A program made the position numbers and the translations under genes. Positions 25,801 to 41,192 of a stretch of 64,000 nt of DNA are shown piece after piece (within the stretch, counting starts at the first letter, position 1; every line of letters starts with the position of its first letter). The notes beneath the pieces were generated by a model. The model had not been told where the DNA came from and searched no databases. It was given only the letters and a program-made list of their open reading frames with translations. Location: positions 8,379,722 through 8,443,721 of the forward strand of contig OZ037766.1 in the NCBI GenBank assembly GCA_964035545.1, in the 5' to 3' direction. The stretch comes from Bugula neritina. Its lineage: Eukaryota; Bryozoa; Gymnolaemata; Cheilostomatida; Bugulidae.

Positions 25801-28093
25801 TTAGACCCCCAGAAAGCACAAATTATAATCCCACAGATAATGCTGGCACAACCAGCTTCCAAGTGCATTCAGTTCAAAGTGCTAACGCAGCATCAATCTG
25901 TGAAGCTGTGCACATTCATCAGCAATGCTACACGATCTTGGCAAGCCAAACCCTGACACTTGCCAAGTTTCATTAAAACTTGTAGCATAAACCTGCATAT
26001 TATAGTTAATATAAACCTGTAATTATTTATAGATCTGTTGATTGCACAAGTTTTGAAGGCTGTCAAGTTTCTACATTTCCTCAGCCGCTATTACAAGTCA
26101 TTACTAGGAAATCAATGATAATACTCACCATTCACATCACCATCTTCGTGAACAGATTCAGTCCTAAGACTTTCAATTTTACACTTTACATAATCTGTAA
26201 CCTCGTCTTCACTTTCAAAATCACCTAAAACAACATGCAAAATTACACGTACACTAAAACCAGAATATAAAGTTTAATAGTGTCAAGCTAATGTGGCATT
26301 TTTATAACCCTGAATAAGTAGTGTAAATTAAAAGAATTATTTTATTTGATTCATTACTAAATGCAACGGTGTTTATATTAAACTTGCCCAACACTGAGAT
26401 CATGTTATTCTCTAGCCATTTCCAATGCTCTTCAATTTCGGCAGTGGAGTCTGACTCAGCACAAGCTGGTAAAGAGAACAGTGGTGTCAGTACATACTAT
26501 AATATGGAGGTGTCAGTACATACTATAATATGGAGGTGTCAGTACATATTTTATGAAAGACAACGACTGTGTAACAATAATTTAATTGTCAAACGCTGTA
26601 AATTAATATTGATCTATTTAATATCATGAACATGAAAACGAGTGAAATAACAAATAACTACTACATTTAATCTGCAACATAACAATAGAGCGGATACAAT
26701 TAAAGCAACTTACCCCAGCTTAGTTCACTGTTTTCAGTTTGATGAATAATTCTATATTTGCAACTCTGAAAACATATTAGTTAGTCACTCAACATCAGTT
26801 ATTTTCAAGTGCAGAGATTCAAAAACTGTGGCAAATTTGAAAAAAGTGTGCATAAAAATGATGATTCAAGTATATTTTAGATAGAGTGAGTGAATTTTAA
26901 ATTTCCTAATATTGTAATAATGAGTAAAGTGTGAGAAGATCTTTAAGGCTATAATAAAATACATCAAAAGACATCTGTTTTGCAGAGGAATCTCTACCAA
27001 TGCATGTGAAACAAAAAATAAATTAATGTGGAGCAATAATATATATTTTACTCGACTATCAAGGACGGCATCCATAGTTCCAACAAGCAGTCCAGCTAAG
27101 CCTCGGCCTTTTCCACGACCTTTTCTATGTTGAAGTAAGAAAAACATATTTGCCCTTTCAGTGGTCCTAAAACCAGGTTAATATGATTAAAACATTGGCT
27201 AACTTTACATACGTTCTTTAAAAGTTAATAACGTTCTTTCATTAAATTATAGTGAGGGCTTGAGGTTCAGATATTTGTGTTCCTGTCATTCTGCAAATCA
27301 TACAAAACTTTTTAGGTTTCTAAAGTGTGACATGAGCTATTAGTATATTAAGTGCACTTTTAAATTTATGCTTGCAGTGCAGACATACACAAGCAGATGC
27401 TTAAAAATTTAAACTTTGCCAAGACACAAATATTTTTACGTGCAGTAACTAGTTTCGTGAATACTAGAAATAAAAATGGTTACTTTGTTTGAATTATGAC
27501 TCACACATATGCATAGCTTCATAGAGAGATACTATAAAATCCCACACTACAGTATGCAGAATAGCATTAGTATCACTAAACACTACCAATAGTAACTTAC
27601 AACCTTTCCTGCCGACAAACCACATTTTACAGAGGAAAATAAAGACTGTGCTGACTGTGAACCAGTTATTCTTCTGAACAGACAGAAGAGGATATTCAAA
27701 ACACTAGCTATTTAAAGACTGCAGAAAGGTTTTCCTGTATTTAAGCTACTAACCTAAGCAAGGCTGGCAACTTTCAAGTTAGCAGCTTGCTAAAGATTTT
27801 TCGATAAAATCTCAAGAAGTAAAAAAATGATTATTAGATAAAAACACAAAGTGCATTTTCGTGTGCTTTAAAAATTGATAAAATCCTAAAAGTAAGTCAC
27901 ATTGAAAATGTTTTAACTCATACAATGGAATTTTAACAAAAAGCAACTGTCAGTATATTGAAGTGTGATTAAACTTAAAGCTGGTTAATTAATCAAAATT
28001 TAAATGAACAAATACTAATAAGAAATATAAGTTAATGCAAGTATCTTACCATAAGGCGTGAGCTAACAATATTTCTTCACACTTGACCCACAT
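13872..28093 (-). CDS. TBC1D9: TBC1D9-type Rab GTPase-activating protein (2 GRAM domains, TBC, EF-hand)
   Basis: Twenty-six minus-strand exons: 28093-28050, 27166-27052, 26765-26714, 26465-26388, 26224-26129, 25743-25651, 25357-25224, 24912-24847, 24589-24513, 24201-24145, 23849-23651, 23505-23303, 22414-22288, 22103-21852, 21596-21502, 21043-20938, 20695-20560, 20318-20207, 19918-19699, 19374-19264, 18618-18514, 17919-17728, 15953-15770, 15480-15325, 14942-14866, 14474-13872. They sum to 3690 bp (1229 aa; vertebrate TBC1D9 is about 1266), and every junction phase agrees. Start [15 protein letters not shown] matches the family start. GRAM1 is about residues 140-215 ([19 protein letters not shown]), GRAM2 about 285-360 ([20 protein letters not shown]). 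The TBC domain starts near 503 ([11 protein letters not shown]). The catalytic fingers are present: IERDLHR gives R563, YCQ gives Q598. An EF-hand-like loop starts at D893. The tail after about 1030 is acidic and Ser-rich. Role: GAP for Rab GTPases on endomembranes; the exact Rab is not known from sequence. TBC1D8 is a close alternative. Confidence 0.95.
18876..18889. repeat. Poly-C tract
   Basis: An uninterrupted run of about 13-14 C within the TBC1D9-like intron 18619-19263, unusual in DNA this AT-rich. Confidence 0.8.
22440..23293. repeat. AT-rich intronic minisatellite with higher-order structure
   Basis: About 850 bp made of roughly 17-bp units (tatatgtgtattattag) with variants containing ggta, tactagta or an inserted tatatta. 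It fills nearly all of the intron between TBC1D9-like exons 22414 and 23303. A block of variants starting atatatgtgtactag at 22861 recurs at 23052, which suggests a higher-order unit of about 190 bp. A related block begins near 22534. Confidence 0.9.
26388..26390 (-). other. GC-type 5' splice site (GC-AG intron) in TBC1D9-like gene
   Basis: Exon 4 ends at 26388, with the intron starting gcaagttt on the minus strand. A GT donor 4 bases downstream would put the next exon (from 26224) out of frame with an immediate stop. The GC donor gives [11 protein letters not shown], which aligns with the family at this point. The consensus after GC is strong (gcaagt). Confidence 0.75.
26484..26553. repeat. 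26-bp tandem repeat, 2.7 copies
   Basis: The unit gtgtcagtacatactataat plus atggag starts at 26484, 26510 and 26536. It lies inside the TBC1D9-like intron 26466-26713. Confidence 0.85.
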
Positions 28094-28570
28094 CACGAAT
28101 GTCTGGTCGCAGCACTTAAAACATCCTAGCAGTCTAAACGGACAAACTTATAATGAGATTCAAAAGAATTAATGCCTAATCCACAGAATGAAAATGGTAA
28201 TTATTATATATGCAGTGTTAGTTAAAACGCATGCAATTATTTCTGTAAATTATTCTTATGAGCAATTATATATACAATTTGATTAAATTTGACAATAACC
28301 ACATTTAAAGTTATAACATATTTAAACAATACTTGAAAAATGAATAAATTGTAATACGAAATACAAGTTAATGAAAGTTAGGATTAGCTTTTTGTCTTTT
28401 ACCCATACTAATACAAAAACTTATAGTTATACTTATATTTATTGCCAAAACTCAAAACCATTGATAAATACGATTAAAAAGTAAAGACATGAAGGGATAA
28501 TAACCTTAACAATACATGCAATCATGCTGACAGATGATACAATTTATCAATTGCCAATGACTGATATGGG

Positions 28571-28775
28571 TTCCTGTCGTTTCGTACACAAGTCGTTTCG
28601 TACACAAGTCATTTCGTACACAAACTGGTGTACACAAAATGAATAATGAATTGACCCCCAAACCCAAACAATGAATAAATATCAAAAAGTATGTATTTTA
28701 GTTAATTTATATTGATGTGTACGAAACGGCATGAAAAAGTGTGTACAAAACGACTTGTGTATGAAATAACCTGTT
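28571..28775. mobile_element. MITE-like fold-back element 1
   Basis: The left side has three 16-bp units, gtcgtttcgtacacaa and variants, at 28576-28623. The right side (28714-28770) carries the inverse units tgtgtacgaaacg, tgtgtacaaaacgac and ttgtgtatgaaat. The AT-rich middle contains cccccaaacccaaac. There is no coding capacity. Inverted subterminal repeats around a short core fit a non-autonomous DNA transposon. No target-site duplication was identified with confidence. Confidence 0.6.
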
Positions 28776-29329
28776 CATGATTCGTATCTTCATCATGCTA
28801 ATAGTAATAGTAACTCATATATTTACTTTTAAACTCATGTTGATGTCGTAATCATATCACTATAGATATTCATATCAACCACAAGTATACATTCACCATA
28901 TCAATAATAATAATAAAATTTAGTATCAAACACTTTAATTTGATACTGTATGTTAAAGTGTAATAATCTTATATGTATAGCAATGCTGATAGAGTAGTAG
29001 TGCTAGTTATAGCTTACAAACAATAATAATGACACTTCTATTAGCACTAGTAACTACTAGTACTAGCATAGTGTTGCTGCTACTACTAGTACTACTAACA
29101 ATAGCAAGTACAGTAACAACAGTACAGTAGTTATATATATATACACTTATACTTAAAGTTATGCTAGCAGTTTGAACAAGTTTAAATTTAAATTGAAAAA
29201 ACCTGTCTTTAATTTAACTTTAAATAATGGTCTCACTTTCTACATTTATCAAAAAAGTTTTTGAAAAGGATATGTCCCTTCTCTGTATTTGCTGTTAAAG
29301 CAAAGTCTTACTCTTAAGTTTTCTGTATC

Positions 29330-29480
29330 AGTATCACATTCACTATTACTAGAACTATCAGTATTACTATTAGTATTAGTAATACTAATACTTATACTAA
29401 CTTAGGAAGTGTAATACTAAAACTAAAAGTAAATCTAATAGTAATAATACTAATCCTTATATTAATAGTTATAGACTTAA
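29330..29480. repeat. Degenerate tri-/hexanucleotide repeat tract
   Basis: A run of att/act/agt-type triplets such as cagtattactattagtatta, with the reverse-complement phase later in the tract. It is part of the low-complexity block upstream of STT3A. Confidence 0.7.
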
Positions 29481-30234
29481 AATTGAAAACAGTAAATTTT
29501 TAGAGAGTTAGACTTACTTTTTGGAGTGTTTCTAAAAATAAGTAAGTTAAAATATAAAAGATTTAATTTAATTTAAATTTATTTTAATTTTTAAAAACGA
29601 TATGTTTAAATTTGTATGCCTATGGAAATAACAATAATTGCATTTGAATATGGCTCAGTTTTTCGTAATGTGATGTAATTATAATGATTATCAGATTCCA
29701 AAAACTGAAAAAGTAGCACAGTCGTGTAAAACTAAACTTATGTTATTATTTGTTACTCAAGTTCATGGTTTACTGTTCAGAACTCGGCGTGATGCGTTTC
29801 TAAAAGCTAGACAAGAAATATTGCCTTTGAGTTGTCTTACTTAAAATCGAAATCAGTCTCGTTCCATGTCTAGAAATGTAAGAAACAAAAAGAATAATGT
29901 TTAAATAATTAAAATCTTTCAAATAAATATTTAATATATTTATTAAAATTTTTATTTGTTTTCATTAAAAAATATGCTCAAAATAATTCTAAGTAGACTG
30001 ATAAAAATAAAGCTTTCTCGAGGCTACAGATACGTTACCCAATCACACGATTTGCTATGTGGACTTTTTTCAGGGAGCTGCCATTGCTCAACAAAACCGG
30101 TGTATACTAATACTAATACTCATAGCCAAACACATACAGTCGTACTTTATCAAGATATTTTGCTAATACGAAAAGTAATACTGATCGCGTATTATTGCAA
30201 TAAATAAACCGATTTATTTGCAAATTCAAGTACG

Positions 30235-30640
30235 AACCTCATACTCAAGTATGAGTATCAGACTGAGACTCAGTATCAGTATGACAGTGACACTGACTAG
30301 GAGTAGGAGTAATAGTAATACTAATTCAAATTGTAAAACTAAATTATTATTGTAATTATAGTAAAATACTGACTTTTACTTTGATACCATGACCATCAGT
30401 GAAGGATATGCCTATGGCCGTATGGGCCATGGTAATGCCATCACCATGGGCATGGGCATGTCCATTGGGCTTGGCAATGTGAATGCGATTGCCATTCAGT
30501 TTCAGTTTCACACTGTCAAATGAATGTCATTGTGATACTCATACTCATACTGATAGTAATGCGATAGTGATAGTGATTGGTCTTGGAATTACTGATTGCC
30601 ATTAACTTTAGGTGAATACCATACTGAAACTCATAGTCAT
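30235..30640. repeat. Degenerate hexanucleotide repeat with a GC-rich section
   Basis: Period-6 sequence built from units like catact, gatagt and agtgat. It passes through a GC-richer section (30400-30520: units such as atgggc, atgtcc, attggg, aatgcg) and returns to tactca/tagtaa. Units share AT at fixed positions while other positions vary. Confidence 0.65.
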
Positions 30641-30884
30641 ACCTCTTACCTCTTCTTCTTTAGTATGCACTAGGTCTAGAGCATGTAGCAAGAGGCACGC
30701 CTCTACAGTTTCTGATTACAGGCCAGCAAGTATTTTCAGTGTGTTGCACTTATGCAACTCTGGTGTATTGACTAATTATTTAGCATAGATTTAAGCTCCC
30801 GGACTGTTTTTGGAAGGAAGCTGCTGTAGTAGGCTGCTGATTTTGCAAAAATGGTTGGGGGATCTTAGTCTTACACTTGCAGCA

Positions 30885-31330
30885 TTTTGATAGTGATACT
30901 GATAGTCATACTCTGTACTCATACTCAGTGTAACTAGTATTATTAGTGTTGGTGTTACTATTACCGTAAGATAAAGTATTACTATTACTATTAGTATTAC
31001 CATTAGACTTAGTATTACTATTATTATTAATAATACTGTTAGTATTAATATTTATATTAGTATATGATGATGATGCTATATGTACTACTATTAGTATTTG
31101 ATTCAATCTGTTAGAGGCTATTACATTTACTTTTACTGTTAGTTTTACTATGACTATTAGTATTACTGTATTGGTATTACTATAAATATTAGACTTAGTA
31201 TTGCTATAAATTTACCAAGCTATTTGATTTTATTATTATAAATATAAGTATTTACTTTTAGTTTTAGTATTTTGAATAGTATAAGTATTAAATTTAGTAT
31301 TACTTTATTACTATTAGTATTTACTTTTAG
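30885..31330. repeat. Degenerate tri-/hexanucleotide repeat tract
   Basis: Long run of att/act/agt triplets (for example gtattactattactattagt) ending about 540 bp before the STT3A start codon. Confidence 0.7.
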
Positions 31331-31870
31331 CTAAAGCTTGAATAATCTTTAACACAGACACAGTTGCACTTCATTTAGTTTTACCATTCTCACTCTCAGA
31401 CTGTTTGAGGGTTCTATGCTCAACCAATTTTTTTTTATAATAAATTTTGTGGAAAAATGTCTTGAATTAATTTTGAATTCTTATGGCTCTCTGATGCCGT
31501 TTCCAGTCTGCTTTTAAATCTGTGGTATTATTGGAAAACTGATAATGATTATTGCAAACTTTCTTTTTATGCTATTTTTGGCTGCTGCAACACAGCCACA
31601 AGAACACTAGAACCAACTGAGACTGTCATCAGCAGTAAGCAATCAGAAATTTTAAATTGATTTGTTTGAATTTTAAATTGATTATTAAATATTGAAAGAA
31701 TGGTTGTTTTTAAAATTATCTTTTTATGGAAACATTGTGTTTGTTGAGCTCATATATAAATAAATTTATTGGAATTTGTTTAGTCTCAGCTTATTAGTTT
31801 ACTAGCTTTCTATTTTGTTGTGTTTTTCATCAAGTATTGCAAACTTAGTTTTAGGTAAGAGGCTGTCAAG

Positions 31871-37794
<5,924 letters not shown>

Positions 37795-38134
37795 AATAGT
37801 TAACTCTGCTTCCATAGTATGGCTAGGATGATACTCTAGTAGTGTGTAGGAGCGTATGTTCAATCATAAATTTACACACGTGGTCTGTAGCAAGGTGTAA
37901 AATATTGTTGCACTTTTCACATCTTCTGTTCATATCCTGTGAGCTAAAATTGCTTCTTCAGCTTTTGTTTTTCAAGTGGTTCAAACATTGTCTTAACGCT
38001 CACTTAATGTGTATATTATGATTTTTATAACTAGCTTTTTGTATCTTTGCAATGTCGCACATGCATCAGATTTGATTTTAGATTTTAACGTTTGATGAAT
38101 ATGATTAGTAGAAATTAAAATAGCTTGTACAGCA

Positions 38135-38140
38135 AATAAA
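38135..38140 (+). terminator. Candidate AATAAA polyadenylation signal, STT3A
   Basis: AATAAA 341 bp downstream of the STT3A stop, in the context agcaaataaagc. Plausible end of the 3' UTR; not proven. Confidence 0.4.
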
Positions 38141-39309
38141 GCTATATGCATTCCTGCCAATTTAAAAACATGCTTTAGTTGCTTTGTCTCCAAAGATCAG
38201 TTTTGTAGTCTCTTTTTGAGCAAATCATACTTGATTTTCTAGGTCTAAAAGTAGGATAATAGCTGGTTGGGAGACTTGTAGAGTTAGTCATGAGATTTGA
38301 ATGCAAACAAACTGACAATTATGTGCCTATAGCCTGCTATGCTACACAGCTGCAAATTCCGAGATTATTGTATCAACTAGCTAGAGCTCAGAATTTTTGG
38401 AAGACATCTGCAGTAAAATACAATTTGGTGTACTCTAAAGTTTTACTTTCAAAAATAAATAATTATATACAGATTTGCAAGTTAGAATAGAACAGGCAAT
38501 TATTTATTGCAACCATTGAAATTCAGTGATCGCAACTGCTTAGTGGAATAATCAGAAAATGTACCAGTGAACCACTTATTTACTCAACGGTTTTTTTGTT
38601 TGAAAAGACAATTTGTAAAATGGTGAAATGTGTAGAGGTGGTTGCTTAATGGGTGATGCAAAATGATTGATTTTCACATCATCTTTTAAGAAATTTTAGC
38701 TTATTGTTCAGCAGGTAAGATTTACTTGAAAGTTACAAAATATTTTGCTAAACTAAGCAACGACCATGGATAGGCACGAGAGTTTGTTGCCATGATATAA
38801 ATGGATGCAGAAATAGCTTGCAGAGAGCCACAGGGTGGTTGGACTTTGGAGGGGTTTGGGATTTAGACAACAATGTCTATACAAAATCTGAACTTACTAA
38901 CCCTCATTTGGTACTGCCTCTAGCAGTGTGTGCCTCAGCCTCGTGTAGGCAGAATACAGGAGTTGCTGTCTTTTTTAAATCGAGGTCGTATGGTGCCAGA
39001 CCTGTAGCGCAAATTTCACCGACACACGCAATTTATTTGTGAATAACGTGCCTTGAGACGTCCTGATTTCGTGCAGCCTTTAGATTATAAGAACTTACCT
39101 GCATTGTTTTTACTGAGACTATGAACTCTATTTGCAGAAAGTTTACTGGTCATTGTTAATACTAATAGTAATAATAAGTATAATAATTATTTATTTATGA
39201 TTTAGATTTCAGATCCATAACAGTCAAAATGACTTGAATTACGTCTACTTATAAAAGTATAGCCTTTTCAACAAAATTATTAGCATTGCAAACAAAAATC
39301 TAAAACCCC

Positions 39310-39740
39310 ATCCTTGCAGTTGTATACTCAGACTTATAGATATACTTATAGTTATACTTATACTTATAGTTATAGTAATAGTTAATGTTATTCAGTTATT
39401 GTTAATGTTATACTCATAAGTTATAGTTATACTTATATTCACTCTCATTTTTCAGTCTCATACTCAGAGTCATAGTGATACTCATACTGATACTGATAGT
39501 AATACTGTCTACTGATACTCATACTCATAGTGATAGTCATACTCATAGTGATAGACTTAGAGCACAGTGATAGTCACTCAATGTCATACTCATACTGATA
39601 CTCATAGTTAGTCATAGTGGTACTCTGATAGTCATACTAATACTTATAGTATTACTAATAGTAAATGTAATAGTAATAGTGATACTCAAAGTCAAACTAA
39701 TGAATCATACTCATACTGATGCTCATCCTGTCATAGCCCA
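39310..39740. repeat. Degenerate hexanucleotide repeat, consensus N-A-T-A-S-T
   Basis: Runs of hexamers of the form NATACT or NATAGT, e.g. catact, gatact, catagt, gatagt, aatact. Position 1 and position 5 vary while ATA and the last T are kept. Occasional phase slips interrupt the run. Confidence 0.75.
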
Positions 39741-39789
39741 TAGGCATAGATTAAAGTTGAACCAAATTGAAATTGAAAGGTCAAAGTGC

Positions 39790-39955
39790 AAGTACTAAAT
39801 TGCTATTGCTATTAGTAATACTGTATTAGTAATACTATTAGTATTAGTATTACTATCAGTATCACTATTAGTACAACTCTTACTATTACTATTAGTAATA
39901 CTAGTACTGTAGTAGTAGTGCTAGTAGTACTAGTATTACTAATAGTACCTTTGAA
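39790..39955. repeat. Triplet repeat tract of att/act/agt units
   Basis: Low-complexity tract such as attagtattactatcagtat, in the same style as the tracts upstream of STT3A. Confidence 0.7.
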
Positions 39956-40108
39956 TACCTTTGTAGACATAGTAATGGTTAAATTTAATGTTATAGACTT
40001 ATACTTATACTTATAGTCACAATAATTATAGTAGTAATTATTGTAATCTAAATTATATTTATAAATCATAATCATAATGATTATCATAATCAGGTCATAA
40101 TGGTGTCC

Positions 40109-40335
40109 GGTAAAAATGGCACCGCTAATCAAGGCACAAATGGAAAGGTAGATAAAATGGCACAGTTTCAATATTAGGGTTTGGGGTGGGGTTGGGTCTT
40201 TAGAGATGGAGGTTTAGGTTTGGGTTGGGGTTTAAGGGTTGAGGATTTGAGTTTGGAAATTTTAACATCTGTGTTCCATTTTTTCCTACTTTTCCATTTG
40301 TGCCTTTAGTACATTTTTACCGTGCCATTTTTACC
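40109..40335. mobile_element. MITE-like fold-back element 2 with G-rich core
   Basis: The left end ggtaaaaatggcacc (40109) is the inverse of the right end ggtgccatttttacc-like sequence closing at 40335. The match extends inward about 55-60 bp on each side, including aaggcacaaatggaaa on the left and tttccatttgtgccttt on the right. The core (about 40173-40255) is a run of tttggg, ggttggg and ggggtttaag blocks. It has no coding capacity. A non-autonomous DNA transposon is the likeliest reading. Confidence 0.7.
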
Positions 40336-41192
40336 TAAAATTGGTAATGATATTTATATTGATATTGAATTAAATAATATAATTAATAATATCAATAAAA
40401 ATTATATAAATAATAATTATAATATATCCTAAATTATCATTATCATTTGCATTATGATAATTGTAATTATAAAATGTTATGAAAACTATAATCTTGATAA
40501 ATATAATAAGGATTTCTAATAATTACTATTATCAGTTATTCTTAAAATAATACTTATAATAGTTTTCATCATAATGATCATGATTACGGATTAGCTTATT
40601 TTTTTGTTAAAGCTCAAGGTCTTAAATGAGGCTTCAGGTTTACAATGGGAATTTATGTTTAATTTCATCTAAATAATTAAGCAACAATATTCATATTAAC
40701 TATTTTTGATTGTAATTAAATTAATATTAGTATAATTCTATTTGCAAACTAAAATTAAATTGTCTTCAAGTCAAAGGTAAATTTTAGGTATTAAAATTGA
40801 GTACTATGATTATATTATTATATGCAATAATATTAATTATGATATTGCAATTTATGGTAAATTTAAATTACTAAAATTTGTAAATAAGTTTATTTAGTCT
40901 AATTTTTTTATAGAGCATCATCAATGTCACTTTAGAGTTATTAGACTTAGAATACCAGTATAACTTGGAGATAAAATAATCAATAGGTAATAAGGTTATC
41001 AATCAATATGATTTAATATATGCTACAATAAGTCTAACATGCTGAATAAAAATGTAATAATTGTTTTGCAAAACTGCCTATTGCCATCATAATAAATCAA
41101 TCCCAAATCTAAGAAAATTGAGTTTAAAATGGTTATAATCGTACACCCAGGAGCTCTCTATGCACGGTTGACTGAAGGGTTCAGCTTGGAAT

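Larger units (their letters stand above)
28094..31870. other. Divergent intergenic region between TBC1D9-like gene and STT3A
   Basis: 3.8 kb that should contain both promoters. Most of it is a fold-back element (28571-28775) and degenerate period-3/6 repeats (about 28980-29480 and 30085-31330). Short open frames such as 30791-31003 and 30906-31106 are low-complexity translations of these repeats and are not called as genes. No clear promoter motif is seen. Confidence 0.6.
37795..41192. other. Intergenic region between STT3A and GPAM
   Basis: Contains the STT3A 3' UTR, a somewhat GC-richer stretch near 38820-39070 without a recognisable coding pattern, hexamer repeats (39310-39950), a MITE-like element (40109-40335) and AT-rich DNA. 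The GPAM promoter and any untranslated first exon should lie here or just before 41193 but cannot be identified. Confidence 0.55.

Noticed and set aside
30791-31106. Overlapping minus-strand open frames of 66-70 codons rich in Asn/Ser/Thr or Val/Ile
   Set aside because: They are translations of the degenerate att/act/agt repeat and show no family pattern.
28094-31870. CRISPR array suggested by regularly spaced short repeats
   Set aside because: The window is eukaryotic, and the repeats are simple hexamers and a fold-back element with no constant repeat-spacer layout or cas genes.
38818-39042. 74-codon open frame in a GC-richer stretch after STT3A
   Set aside because: No recognised domain, no supporting exon neighbours. 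It could be a relic of a mobile element or an untranslated exon, but nothing in it decides this.
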